This document shows positions 1 through 9,178 of a stretch of DNA of 53,257 nucleotides, in pieces. Made by a program: the position numbers and the translations under genes. Source of the stretch: Lachnospiraceae bacterium UBA4711. GTDB lineage: Bacteria; Bacillota; Clostridia; Lachnospirales; Lachnospiraceae. The stretch is taken from positions 5,988 to 59,244 of the forward strand of contig DHJV01000007.1 in assembly GCA_002404515.1 (NCBI GenBank). Direction: 5' to 3'. The notes under the pieces are model-generated. The model did no database searches and was not told the origin of the DNA. It saw only the letters and a program-made list of their open reading frames with translations. Position 1 is the stretch's first letter, and each line of letters begins with the position of its first letter.

Positions 1-2
1 AA

Positions 3-2723
3 AATGAGCGTCTCGGCGGTCTGGTTCGTACGGTGACGATCACGAATCTCTCCGGAGCGAAGAAGGATGTGGAAGTGTTAGACGGTATGCCGGCACTGCT
101 TCCATATGGTATCGCGTTAAAGGATATGAAGGAGACGGCGCAGACAACAAAGGCATGGATGCAGGTCGAGGACGTAAACGAGAAGCTGCCATATTACCGC
201 GTGCGTATTGCACTTGCCGACGCGGCAGAGGTTTCCGAGGTAGAGGCAGGAAACTTCATGGTATCTGTGAACAAGGATGGCGGGAAGCTTCCAATCATCG
301 CAGATCCAGAGTTGATCTTTGATTACGATACAAGTCTGGCAAAGCCGGTGAATTTCTTCCAGACAGAAGTGCTTGCGCTTGCAGCAGAGCATCAGCTTTG
401 CGCCAATCAGGTACCGGCAGGGTTTGCGTGTGCACATGAGGAAATCACTGACAGTTATACGATTTATTCCGTATATGGTCAGGCAGGCACAAAGGAGTTG
501 TTCCATACATTTGCAGATGCTGGCTTGAATGCGGCATATTTTGCAAGAAAGCATGAAGAAAATGATGCGATCATCAATGAACTTGCAGACACGATTGCAA
601 CGACAACGGCAGATCCGGTCTTTGACGCGTACTGCAAGCAGACATATATTGACAACGTGCTGCGTGGCGGATATCCGGTGAAGCTTCCGGGCGGACATAT
701 CTTCTATGTATATTCCAGAAAGCACGGCGATGTGGAGCGTGATTACAATTTCTTCTCCATGCTTCCGGAATATTATTCTCAGGGAAATGGAAACTTCCGT
801 GATGTAAACCAGAACCGTCGAAGCGATATCTATTTTGCGAACTTCGTCGGCGATTACAATATCAAGGTATTTTATGATCTGCTGCAGCTGGACGGCTACA
901 ATCCATTGCAGGTAAAGCAGATCACTTACTCATTAAAGCCAGAGGCAGAAGCAGAAGTGCTCTCCTATGTAACTGGGAATGCAGATGTTCTGAGGGATTT
1001 ATTTGCAAAGCCATTTACACCGGGTAAATTATATGCACAGATCTACAATAAGAAGGTTGGTCTCACTGTTGACGAAGACAAGTTCTTCGCGGTTGTGATG
1101 GAACACAGCGTTGAGAATCTGAATGCAGATTTCGGTGAGGGCTACTGGAGTGACCACTGGACGTACAATCTCGATCTCGTTGACGCATATCTGTCCGTCT
1201 ACCCGGAGAAGGAAGAGGCAATGCTCTTTGATGCGAAGGATTATACCTATTATGAGTCAAAGGCAACTGTGCTTCCACGAGTGAAGCGGTATGTCAAGAC
1301 AGAGAAGGGTGTCAGACAGTACCATTCCATCGAGGAGGAGAAGAAGGCAGAGGTAACCTTCGACAAGGCACGTACAGCATACGGAAAGGGTGAGGTTTAT
1401 ACTTCAAACCTTGCAACGAAGCTCGTGCTGATGAGTACACTCAAGTTTGACGCGCTTGATATGAAGGGCATCGGTGTTGAGATGGAAGGCGGAAAGCCGG
1501 GCTGGTATGACGCGTTAAATGGCCTGCCGGGATTGTTCGGTTCTTCTGTCTGCGAGACGTATGAGTTACAGCGGATGTTATTGTTCCTGCGTGAGGAGCT
1601 TGCGAAGTTTGACCGTGCAGTAGACGTTCCGGCAGAGCTTGCCGAGCTGATCGAAAAGACGGATGCAGCACTGAAAGCTTATACAAAGGGCGGTGACCGT
1701 CTGGCGGTATGGAATGCAGTCAATATCGCGAAGGAAGCATATCGTGAGAAGACCGCATTTGGCATTGATGGAAAAGAAGAGACGATTCCGGCTGCGGCAC
1801 TTGTGGCAATTCTTGACCGCATGATCGCATATGTGGAAGAAGGAATCGAGCTTGGCTGCGCGATGAAGGACGGCATTGCACCGGCATATATGGCATACAG
1901 CATGTCTGATTACACAGAGAAAGAAGGCGTGATCACACCGGAGAATCTGCAGGTGGTTGATATCCCATTGTTCTTAGAGGGACCGGTCCGTTACCTGAAG
2001 CTGCCACAGACACACGAGGCAAAGGAAGCACTTTACGAGAAGGTAAAGGCTTCAGATATGTATGATAAGAAGCTTGATATGTACAAGGTCAATGCACCGC
2101 TGACGAAATGCTCTTACGAGATTGGACGTGCGCGTGCGTTTTCACCAGGCTGGCTGGAAAACGAATCCATCTGGCTGCATATGGAGTACAAATATTTACT
2201 GGAGCTTTTGAAGTCCGGGCTTTATGAAGAGTATTTTGCGGACTTAAAGAAGATGGGCGTTCCATTCCTGCCTTATGAGACATATGGCAGAAGTCCATTG
2301 GAGAATTCATCGTTCTTAGTAAGCTCTGCAAACTTCAATGAGAAGATTCACGGAAAGGGCTTCGTGGCAAGACTGAGTGGTTCGACCGCGGAGTTCTTAC
2401 AGATGTGGGAACTCATGATGAACGGCGCGAAGCTATTTACAATGCAGGACGGTGTGCTTGCATTTAGGCTTGCCCCGGCAATTCCGGCATATCTTGTGAA
2501 GGATGATGGCAAGATAGAAGCAACGTTGTTTGGTAAGATTAAGGTCGTATACGACTGTGGCAGCAAGCGGGATCTGATTCCGGGACAGTATACAGTTGCA
2601 AAGTACGAGCTTGTTTTCAATGACGGAAGCGCAGAGACCTGCGAGGCAGCAGTTGTATCCGGGGAAGCAGCACAGCGTATCCGAGATGGAAAGGCTGCAG
2701 AGATCCGCGTAACGATTCAGTAA
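3..2723 (+). CDS. Large carbohydrate-active-type protein, cellobiose phosphorylase-like (5' truncated by window)
   Basis: The reading frame is open to the left edge (codons from position 3 read NERLGGLVRT), so the GTG at 33 is probably internal and the true start lies outside the window. About 907 residues are visible. The segment LDGMPALLPYGI near the N-terminal end, and later EGYWSDHWTYNLDL and KPGWYDALNGLPGLFG, resemble large Firmicute proteins annotated as cellobiose phosphorylase (COG3459/GH94-like), which combine a beta-sandwich with an (alpha/alpha)6 barrel. No signal peptide or membrane segment is visible in this part. The role would be cytosolic glycan phosphorolysis or hydrolysis, but the family call is from remembered sequence style and the substrate cannot be read. 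The next gene has its own promoter, so this one probably ends its transcription unit. Confidence 0.5.
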   Translation, partial: NERLGGLVRTVTITNLSGAKKDVEVLDGMPALLPYGIALKDMKETAQTTKAWMQVEDVNEKLPYYRVRIALADAAEVSEVEAGNFMVSVNKDGGKLPIIADPELIFDYDTSLAKPVNFFQTEVLALAAEHQLCANQVPAGFACAHEEITDSYTIYSVYGQAGTKELFHTFADAGLNAAYFARKHEENDAIINELADTIATTTADPVFDAYCKQTYIDNVLRGGYPVKLPGGHIFYVYSRKHGDVERDYNFFSMLPEYYSQGNGNFRDVNQNRRSDIYFANFVGDYNIKVFYDLLQLDGYNPLQVKQITYSLKPEAEAEVLSYVTGNADVLRDLFAKPFTPGKLYAQIYNKKVGLTVDEDKFFAVVMEHSVENLNADFGEGYWSDHWTYNLDLVDAYLSVYPEKEEAMLFDAKDYTYYESKATVLPRVKRYVKTEKGVRQYHSIEEEKKAEVTFDKARTAYGKGEVYTSNLATKLVLMSTLKFDALDMKGIGVEMEGGKPGWYDALNGLPGLFGSSVCETYELQRMLLFLREELAKFDRAVDVPAELAELIEKTDAALKAYTKGGDRLAVWNAVNIAKEAYREKTAFGIDGKEETIPAAALVAILDRMIAYVEEGIELGCAMKDGIAPAYMAYSMSDYTEKEGVITPENLQVVDIPLFLEGPVRYLKLPQTHEAKEALYEKVKASDMYDKKLDMYKVNAPLTKCSYEIGRARAFSPGWLENESIWLHMEYKYLLELLKSGLYEEYFADLKKMGVPFLPYETYGRSPLENSSFLVSSANFNEKIHGKGFVARLSGSTAEFLQMWELMMNGAKLFTMQDGVLAFRLAPAIPAYLVKDDGKIEATLFGKIKVVYDCGSKRDLIPGQYTVAKYELVFNDGSAETCEAAVVSGEAAQRIRDGKAAEIRVTIQ

Positions 2724-2745
2724 AGCAGAATGTAATAGAAAGTTC

Positions 2746-2774
2746 GTGACAAGAACAGGAAAATTATATATAAT
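2746..2774 (+). promoter_or_regulatory. Sigma-A-type promoter of the L,D-transpeptidase gene
   Basis: GTGACA (2746-2751) and a perfect TATAAT (2769-2774) are separated by 17 nt. They lie 72 nt before the ATG at 2846, in the only gap between the two genes. Confidence 0.6.
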
Positions 2775-2845
2775 AAATGTCAATTATGTGATTTACAAAA
2801 ATCAGGTGAAGGAGAAGCGGGCTTTCTAAGACGCGAACAGGGATT

Positions 2846-4336
2846 ATGAAAAAAATTGGAGCATATTTATTATCACTTGTGATGCTGCTCGGTGTGATCG
2901 TATTGCCAGTCAATACCACACAGGCAGCGGAGGCGGTGCCGACAGTATCATATAGTGTACATGCACAGAGTTACGGCTGGATGAATCCGGCTCAGAACGG
3001 AAAGACAGCAGGTACGACCGGAAAGAGCAAACGTCTGGAAGCGATTGCGATTTCTTTAAAACAGAATGGAACGTCTTATACAGGCGGACTTCGCTATCAG
3101 ACACATGTGCAGACTTATGGCTGGATGAACTGGGTGGATGCCGATACGAAGGGCGCGTCACCAAGAAGCCTTGCAGACAAAGGACAGTATGCGGGAACCG
3201 TTGGAAAGTCAAAGCGCATGGAAGCAATCCGGATGGAATTGACCGGTGAGCTTGCCAATCATTTCGAAGTGTTATACCGTGTCCATATGCAGACCTATGG
3301 CTGGAGCTCATGGACGAAGGGCGGAGAGACTGCCGGAACGGTTGGACAGGGCAAACGTCTCGAAGCAATCGAGATCAGGCTGATCCAGAAGCCAACAGTG
3401 ACGCCGACAGCTACAGTCAATTATCAGGTACATGCACAGTCTTATGGATGGATGAATACGGTAACAGGCGGAACAATTGCGGGTACAACCGGACAGGGCA
3501 AGCGCCTCGAAGCAATCAAGATTGATTTAAAGACACAGGGCATAACGGGCGGTATCGTCTATAACACCCATGTACAGTCCCTGGGCTGGACAAAAGATGT
3601 TTCGAATAACGGCGTGAGTGGTACGACAGGTCAGTCGAGACGGATCGAAGCAATCTGTATGCATCTGACAGGAGATATCACAGCCTATTATGATATTTAT
3701 TATCGCGTCCATTGTCAGTCACTCGGCTGGCTTGACTGGGCGAAAAATGGACAGATGGCAGGCACGACGAACGGTGGGAAACGGATGGAGGCAATCCAGA
3801 TCCGGCTTGTCAAAAAGGGCGGCAAGGCACCAGGGGCAACGAAAAAACCGTATGTCTATATTGAACCACCGGCAATCACGAAGGATACATATGAGATTCG
3901 CGTAAACAAGCAGGAAAGCTGCATCACGATCTATAAGGATGGCGTGCCAATCAAGGCAATGACCTGCTCACCGGGGGATGCCACTCCGGTTGGAACCTTC
4001 TATCTGGCCGGAAAATGGCGTTGGAACGCATTGATGGGCGGTGTGCAGGGACAGTATTGTTCACAGATACAGGGCGATTTCTTATTCCATTCGGTGTTAT
4101 ATAATAAGACCAATCCGCGCACACTGATTCCAAGCAGTTACAACAATCTTGGAAAACGAGTATCGCATGGATGTGTCCGGCTACAGGTAATCGACGCAAA
4201 GTGGATCTTTGATAATTGTCCAAGGGGCACAAAGATTACGATCTATAATTCCAGTGATCCGGGACCTCTCGGTAAGCCGGTATTACAGAAGATACCGGGC
4301 AGCCAGACATGGGATCCGACGGATCCGGCAATCTAA
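2846..4336 (+). CDS. Exported ChW-repeat L,D-transpeptidase (YkuD domain)
   Basis: A typical signal peptide (residues 1-28, hydrophobic core LLSLVMLLGVIVLPV, cleavage near TTQAAEA) indicates export. Residues ~33-325 hold six ChW-type repeats, each with H-x-Q-(S/T)-x-G-W and a later G-T-x-G-x-x-(K/R)-R-(L/M/I)-E-A-I; they are arranged as two similar triplets. The C-terminal third (~345-480) is a YkuD L,D-transpeptidase domain with the SHGCVRL motif, giving His441 and nucleophile Cys443. Family knowledge: YkuD enzymes make 3-3 peptidoglycan cross-links or attach proteins to peptidoglycan, and ChW repeats are thought to bind surface carbohydrate or protein. It has its own promoter and a strong downstream terminator, so it is probably monocistronic. 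Start: the first ATG, directly before the signal peptide. Confidence 0.9.
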   Translation: MKKIGAYLLSLVMLLGVIVLPVNTTQAAEAVPTVSYSVHAQSYGWMNPAQNGKTAGTTGKSKRLEAIAISLKQNGTSYTGGLRYQTHVQTYGWMNWVDADTKGASPRSLADKGQYAGTVGKSKRMEAIRMELTGELANHFEVLYRVHMQTYGWSSWTKGGETAGTVGQGKRLEAIEIRLIQKPTVTPTATVNYQVHAQSYGWMNTVTGGTIAGTTGQGKRLEAIKIDLKTQGITGGIVYNTHVQSLGWTKDVSNNGVSGTTGQSRRIEAICMHLTGDITAYYDIYYRVHCQSLGWLDWAKNGQMAGTTNGGKRMEAIQIRLVKKGGKAPGATKKPYVYIEPPAITKDTYEIRVNKQESCITIYKDGVPIKAMTCSPGDATPVGTFYLAGKWRWNALMGGVQGQYCSQIQGDFLFHSVLYNKTNPRTLIPSSYNNLGKRVSHGCVRLQVIDAKWIFDNCPRGTKITIYNSSDPGPLGKPVLQKIPGSQTWDPTDPAI

Positions 4337-4351
4337 ATAAAAAAGCGGGGT

Positions 4352-4400
4352 GTCGCATCGGAACATACAAACATGTCTCCGGTGCGACTGTCGTGTTTTT
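4352..4400 (+). terminator. Rho-independent terminator after the L,D-transpeptidase gene
   Basis: GTCGCATCGGA (4352-4362) pairs with TCCGGTGCGAC (4378-4388) through 11 bp with one G-T wobble. A T-run follows at 4395-4400. The hairpin overlaps the upstream in-frame ATG at 4373, which argues that the next gene starts at 4445. Confidence 0.75.
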
Positions 4401-4444
4401 GGAAAGAGACAAATGAGCATGAATCATTTGTAAAAAGAGGAACT

Positions 4445-5803
4445 ATGTACTTAGAAGAACAACGAAGAAGAGCATTGAGCTTGCTTGCAAATTTGATCAT
4501 ATGGGTATTTGAGACGGTATCATTTGGTGTGATTTGGTTTGGAGAGTATCACAATCCGTTATTCTTTCGGGGAAATTATGTTGTAATCGGGTTGTATGCC
4601 GTCTTTTTGTTTCTGATCACCAAGAGCTTCAATGGATATAAATTAAGCTATATGCGAGTGCTGGATTTATGTCTTTCACATGGACTTGCAATCGTGATCG
4701 GCGGAGCTGTTGCGTATATTTTTATTTGCATGGTGTCACGTGATTATATGAACGTGCTTCCGGTTATCATAATGGTAATCATACAGATCGTGTTTGAGAC
4801 GCTCTGGGTGATTCTGATACAGCATATCTACATGCTGTTTTTCCCGCCGCGGAAGCTGATCGTGATTTATGGTATTTATCCGCCGGAGAATTTCCTGCTC
4901 AAGATCAATGCCAGACGCGACCGTTATCAGATCTGTGAGGTATTAAACTATCAGCAGGGTATGGAGAAGATCCAGCAGGATGTATTGGATTTCGAGGGAG
5001 TCGTACTGTACGACCTGCCGTCAGAAGACCGGAACAACATTTTGAAATATTGCTTTAAGCATTCTATCCGTACTTATGTCATTCCGAAAATCACGGATAT
5101 TATCATGAAGGGCGCGGACGACATGCATCTGGTAGATACTCCGGTATTTCTGTCGAGAAATATCGGCCTGCAGGCAGATCAGCGGTTCTTTAAGCGAGCA
5201 ACCGATCTGTTAATATCCGGTGTTGGAATCGTGGCAGCATCTCCAATTATGCTGATTATTGCGATTGCGATCAAGGCATATGACCATGGTCCGGTCTTTT
5301 ACCGTCAAGTTCGGCTGACACGGGGCGGAAAACAGTTTATGATCTATAAGTTCCGAAGCATGCGCATCGATGCAGAAGCGAATGGCGCACAGCTTGCAAA
5401 GAAGAATGATGACCGAATCACACCAGTTGGAAAAGTGCTGCGGAATCTCCATCTGGACGAATTACCACAGCTTTTCAACGTGTTTGCCGGTGATATGTCG
5501 ATGGTTGGTCCAAGACCGGAACGACCGGAGATCTTCGAGAAATACGAGGAGTCAGTGCCGGATTTTGATTTCCGTCTGAAGGTGAAGGCGGGACTGACCG
5601 GATATGCACAGGTATATGGAAAATACAACACAACTCCGATTGATAAATTAAAACTGGATCTGACGTATATTCAGGAATATTCTTATCGGTTAGATTTGAA
5701 ACTATTGCTTTTGACCTTCCGTATCGTGTTCCGTAAGGAAAGCTCGGAGGGGGTAGATAAGAACCAGCAGACCGCGTTAAAGGATAAAAACGAGAAAGGA
5801 TAA
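4445..5803 (+). CDS. Polyisoprenyl-phosphate sugar-1-phosphate transferase (priming glycosyltransferase)
   Basis: It starts a surface polymer by moving a sugar-1-phosphate from a nucleotide sugar to undecaprenyl phosphate at the membrane. The 452-residue protein has about four N-terminal membrane helices (residues ~10-140), a central nucleotide-binding-like region, another helix near 260 (LLISGVGIVAASPIMLIIAIAI), then the catalytic bacterial sugar transferase domain with KFRSM, LDELPQL and MVGPRPER. This is the long WbaP/CpsE/EpsL-type layout. The ATG at 4445 is preferred over 4373: it has AGAGG upstream, and the extra 24 codons lie in the preceding terminator. It leads a run of eight closely spaced polymer genes. 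The sugar specificity cannot be read. Confidence 0.88.
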   Translation: MYLEEQRRRALSLLANLIIWVFETVSFGVIWFGEYHNPLFFRGNYVVIGLYAVFLFLITKSFNGYKLSYMRVLDLCLSHGLAIVIGGAVAYIFICMVSRDYMNVLPVIIMVIIQIVFETLWVILIQHIYMLFFPPRKLIVIYGIYPPENFLLKINARRDRYQICEVLNYQQGMEKIQQDVLDFEGVVLYDLPSEDRNNILKYCFKHSIRTYVIPKITDIIMKGADDMHLVDTPVFLSRNIGLQADQRFFKRATDLLISGVGIVAASPIMLIIAIAIKAYDHGPVFYRQVRLTRGGKQFMIYKFRSMRIDAEANGAQLAKKNDDRITPVGKVLRNLHLDELPQLFNVFAGDMSMVGPRPERPEIFEKYEESVPDFDFRLKVKAGLTGYAQVYGKYNTTPIDKLKLDLTYIQEYSYRLDLKLLLLTFRIVFRKESSEGVDKNQQTALKDKNEKG

Positions 5804-5814
5804 AGGTATCACAC

Positions 5815-6531
5815 ATGAATGTAGCAGTGATTATTGCCGGAGGCTCCGGACAGAGGATGGGACAGGATATCCCAAAGCAGTTTATCAACGTATATGACAA
5901 ACCGGTTTTGATCTATACACTGGAGAGTTTTCAGAGAAATGATCTGATCGATGCGATCGAGGTTGTCTGCATCGATGGATGGCATAATGTATTATGGGCA
6001 TATGCCAAGCAGTTTAACATCACAAAGGTAAAATGGGTGATTTCCGGAGGCAGCAGTGCGCAGGAATCTATCCGAAATGGCGTCTATAACCTGAAGGATG
6101 TCTGCTCTGCAGAGGATAACATCATCATTCATGACGGTATCCGTCCACTGGTTGACGATGAGGTACTGGAGGATGTCATCGCGAAATGTAATGAGTTTGG
6201 AAATGGTGTTACGTCCCTTCCGTACAATGAGCAGATCTTTGTAATTGATGACGAGGTATCCACAACGAAATACATCCCACGTGAGACGCTGCGCCGCGTA
6301 TCGACACCACAGGCATACAAGTTTGACAAGCTTGTGTGGGCGTATGAAAAAGCGTTTGCAGAGGAAATCGGTATCTATGGTTCTTCTTATACGAATACTA
6401 TGATGGTAGAGCTTGGCGAGCGCCTGTATTTTGCGAAGGGCTCGGACAAGAACATCAAGCTCACGACGAAGGATGACCTGGAGATCTTCAAGGGTTACCT
6501 GACTGCAGAGAAGGATAAATGGTTGAAGTAG
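5815..6531 (+). CDS. IspD/TarI-family cytidylyltransferase
   Basis: A 238-residue nucleotidyltransferase with the IspD/TarI N-terminal signature (IIAGGSGQRMG, then PKQF) and the central IIHDGIRPLVDD motif. The reaction is CTP plus a polyol or sugar phosphate to CDP-polyol plus pyrophosphate. Family members make CDP-methylerythritol (IspD, isoprenoids) or CDP-ribitol (TarI, teichoic acid). The setting between a priming sugar transferase and an ABC exporter plus CDP-polyol phosphotransferases favours a TarI-like role, making the CDP-activated monomer. Motifs alone do not exclude an IspD role. It lies 11 nt after the transferase and 11 nt before the dehydratase. Confidence 0.82.
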   Translation: MNVAVIIAGGSGQRMGQDIPKQFINVYDKPVLIYTLESFQRNDLIDAIEVVCIDGWHNVLWAYAKQFNITKVKWVISGGSSAQESIRNGVYNLKDVCSAEDNIIIHDGIRPLVDDEVLEDVIAKCNEFGNGVTSLPYNEQIFVIDDEVSTTKYIPRETLRRVSTPQAYKFDKLVWAYEKAFAEEIGIYGSSYTNTMMVELGERLYFAKGSDKNIKLTTKDDLEIFKGYLTAEKDKWLK

Positions 6532-6542
6532 GAGAGACAACG

Positions 6543-7610
6543 ATGCATTTATATGACAGCAAATTATACATGCAGGATGTAAGTGCAGCTGCCGGTCTGC
6601 CACAGGTACAGGCACTTGCAGATGCATCCGTGCTGATCTCCGGCGGAACCGGAATGATCGGCAGCTTCCTGATCGATGCGCTTTTATATGCGAACCAGAA
6701 CGGTCAGGCACAGACAGAGGTTTATATATTAGGTAGAAATGAGGAGAAGGCACGTGCGCGTTTTGCGGACTATGCGGCGTGTCCCCAGTTTCATTTTATT
6801 AAACAGGATATCAATGAGCCGGTGGTTGGAAATCCAGCACTGCCAGCGAAGATTGACTTTGTGATCCACGCGGCAAGCAATACCCATCCGGTTGCCTATG
6901 CGAGTGATCCGATCGGAACGATCACCGCAAATGTATTTGGAACCCAGTATCTGCTCGACTATGCGAAGGCGGCAGGCTGTAAGCGGTTCGTATTTTTATC
7001 CTCGGTTGAGATCTATGGGGAAAACCGCGGCGATACGGATAAGTTTGCAGAGGACTATCTCGGCTATATCGACTGCAACACGATGCGTGCCGGATACCCG
7101 GAGAGCAAACGTACCGGTGAGGCATTGTGTCAGGCGTACCGCAAACAGAAGGAGATGGATGTCGTAATCCCGCGTCTGTCCCGTGTGTATGGCCCAACGA
7201 TGCTGATGAGCGATACAAAGGCGTTGTCCCAGTTCATCTTAAAGAGTGTGAAGCGGGAGGACATCGTGTTAAAGAGCGAAGGAACACAGGAGTTTTCGTA
7301 TGCCTATGTGGCAGATTGTGTCGCAGGTATCCTTGCCGTTATGATGGATGGCAGAGACGGCGAAGCATACAATATCTGTTCCAAGGATTCGGATGTACAG
7401 CTTCGTGATGTGGCAAAGCAGCTTGCCAGGCTCGCAGATAAGCAGGTCGTATTTGATCTGCCGGATGCAACCGAGCAGGCAGGCTACTCCAAAGCGACAA
7501 AGGCAACCCTTGACACGACGAAGCTTTGCGAAGAACTTGGATTTATGTCACAGTACGATATGAAGACCGGACTTTCCCACACCGTACAGGTGCTGCGGGA
7601 AATTATGTAG
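6543..7610 (+). CDS. NAD-dependent epimerase/dehydratase (extended SDR)
   Basis: A 355-residue extended short-chain dehydrogenase. The Rossmann motif GGTGMIG is near residue 33, and the catalytic set SSVEIYG followed by YPESK (Tyr-x-x-x-Lys) is typical of nucleotide-sugar epimerases and dehydratases. It sits directly after the cytidylyltransferase, where classical ribitol teichoic acid clusters carry the alcohol dehydrogenase TarJ. A role in making or altering the CDP-linked or other activated monomer is therefore inferred. The ATG at 6543 is chosen over 6519 because GGAGAG lies 6 nt upstream and because 6519 would lie inside the end of the preceding gene. The substrate is unknown. Confidence 0.82.
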   Translation: MHLYDSKLYMQDVSAAAGLPQVQALADASVLISGGTGMIGSFLIDALLYANQNGQAQTEVYILGRNEEKARARFADYAACPQFHFIKQDINEPVVGNPALPAKIDFVIHAASNTHPVAYASDPIGTITANVFGTQYLLDYAKAAGCKRFVFLSSVEIYGENRGDTDKFAEDYLGYIDCNTMRAGYPESKRTGEALCQAYRKQKEMDVVIPRLSRVYGPTMLMSDTKALSQFILKSVKREDIVLKSEGTQEFSYAYVADCVAGILAVMMDGRDGEAYNICSKDSDVQLRDVAKQLARLADKQVVFDLPDATEQAGYSKATKATLDTTKLCEELGFMSQYDMKTGLSHTVQVLREIM

Positions 7611-7632
7611 ATGAGAAAATAGGGAAAAAGAT

Positions 7633-8409
7633 ATGGGAGCAAAAATAAAAGAGTTTCGTCAATATAACAATTTATTTACGGAGCTTGTCAGAAAAGGAAT
7701 CAAATTAAAATACAGACGATCTTATCTTGGAATCGTCTGGTCGATGATCGAGCCATTGCTTACAATGATCGTATTGACGCTGGTATTTGGTACGTTGCTT
7801 GGACATAAAGAGAAATCATTTCCGGTTTATATCCTGACCGGACGACTGATGTATACGCTGTTTTCACAGTCGACGACCTCTGCCTTAAAGTCCATCCGGC
7901 AGAATGAGGCGATGATCAAGAAAGTATATGTTCCAAAATACCTGTATCCACTTGCAAATATCTGTTTTAATTATATTTTGTTCCTGATTTCGCTTGTGGT
8001 GCTTGCGGTTGTGGCATTGGTATTAGGAGTATTCCCGACATGGCGTACTCTGCTTGCCATCGTGCCACTGCTCAATCTGTTCTTACTGTCCATCGGTGTC
8101 GGTATGATACTTGCGACGATCGGTGTGTATTTCCGCGATATGGAATATCTGTGGAACGTTGCGCTGATGCTGATTATGTATACCTGTGCGATCTTCTATT
8201 ATCCAAAGAAGATCCTGAATAGTAATGTAAGCTGGATCCTCAAATTCAATCCGCTGTTTTGCATTATTAACAATTTCCGTAACTGCGTATTTGGCAGGGC
8301 GATGAGTGCACATATGCTGATCTATTCCTTCACCTTTGCATTTATCTGCATTGTGGTTGGAATCGCAGTATTTAACAAGAAACAGGATCAATTCATTCTG
8401 CATCTGTAA
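7633..8409 (+). CDS. Polymer ABC transporter permease, TagG/Wzm-like
   Basis: A 258-residue ABC-2 type permease with six predicted membrane helices. The N-terminal stretch KYRRSYLGIVWSMIEPLLTM is the family signature. With the ATPase encoded 18 nt downstream it forms an exporter that moves a lipid-linked polymer (teichoic acid or polysaccharide) across the cytoplasmic membrane. TagG/Wzm specificity is inferred from the cluster and the size. Confidence 0.88.
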   Translation: MGAKIKEFRQYNNLFTELVRKGIKLKYRRSYLGIVWSMIEPLLTMIVLTLVFGTLLGHKEKSFPVYILTGRLMYTLFSQSTTSALKSIRQNEAMIKKVYVPKYLYPLANICFNYILFLISLVVLAVVALVLGVFPTWRTLLAIVPLLNLFLLSIGVGMILATIGVYFRDMEYLWNVALMLIMYTCAIFYYPKKILNSNVSWILKFNPLFCIINNFRNCVFGRAMSAHMLIYSFTFAFICIVVGIAVFNKKQDQFILHL

Positions 8410-8427
8410 GGCATGGGAGGAGATATC

Positions 8428-9177
8428 ATGAGCGAAGAAACAAGAAATGACGTAATTACATTATCCCATGTTGGCATGGAGTTTCATCTGAACAAGGAAA
8501 AAGTAGACAGCCTGAAGGAATATTTTATCAAGCTCGTGAAGCATGATATCGCGTATACGGAGTTTTGGGCGTTAAAGGATGTGACGTTTACAGTCAAACA
8601 GGGTGACCGGGTTGGAATCCTGGGATTAAATGGTGCGGGTAAATCGACTCTGATGAAAGTGATTGCCGGTGTGTTCAAACCGACCGAGGGCACGATTGAG
8701 AAAAAAGGTGTGCTTGCGCCGATGATCGAGCTTGGTGCCGGGTTTGATATGCAGTATACCGGTGCGGAAAATATCTTTCTGTATGGTGCGGTGCTTGGAC
8801 ATTCGCGGAAGTTCATGGAAGAGAAATTCGATGAGATCGTGAAATTCTCCGAGCTTGGCAAGTTTATTGATGTACCGCTCAAGAACTATTCTTCCGGTAT
8901 GAAGGCAAGACTTGGATTCTCGATTGCAACGGTGGTACGCCCGGATATTCTGATTCTGGATGAAGTGTTATCGGTCGGTGATGCAAAATTCCGCAAGAAG
9001 AGCGAGAAAAAACTGGTTGATATGATGGATACCGGTGTGACGGTACTTTTCGTATCACACAACTTGGATCAGGTGAAGCGTATCTGCAACAAAGCGATGA
9101 TTCTGGAACATGGCGAGATGAAAGCATATGGAGATATTGACGAGGTAGCTCCAATCTATGAAGAGATGATTCAATAA
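8428..9177 (+). CDS. Polymer ABC transporter ATP-binding protein, TagH/Wzt-like
   Basis: A 249-residue ABC ATPase with Walker A GLNGAGKST, signature YSSGMKARLGFS and Walker B DILILDEVLSVGD, plus the switch His in FVSHN. The N-terminal segment before Walker A (VDSLKEYFIKLVKHDIAYTEFWALKDV) matches polysaccharide and teichoic acid exporters. The carbohydrate-binding C-terminal domain of long Wzt proteins and the extracellular tail of B. subtilis TagH are both absent. The ATG at 8428 is chosen because GGAGG lies 8 nt upstream; the ATG at 8413 overlaps that site. Confidence 0.9.
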   Translation: MSEETRNDVITLSHVGMEFHLNKEKVDSLKEYFIKLVKHDIAYTEFWALKDVTFTVKQGDRVGILGLNGAGKSTLMKVIAGVFKPTEGTIEKKGVLAPMIELGAGFDMQYTGAENIFLYGAVLGHSRKFMEEKFDEIVKFSELGKFIDVPLKNYSSGMKARLGFSIATVVRPDILILDEVLSVGDAKFRKKSEKKLVDMMDTGVTVLFVSHNLDQVKRICNKAMILEHGEMKAYGDIDEVAPIYEEMIQ

Positions 9178-9178
9178 T

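Noticed and set aside
5815..6531. Assignment as the isoprenoid enzyme IspD
   Set aside because: The protein family fits, but all neighbours make a CDP-polyol-type surface polymer and no MEP-pathway gene is near. The TarI-like reading is preferred, not proven.
5992..6753. A 253-codon - strand frame
   Set aside because: It is antisense to the cytidylyltransferase and dehydratase genes; no motif and no promoter.
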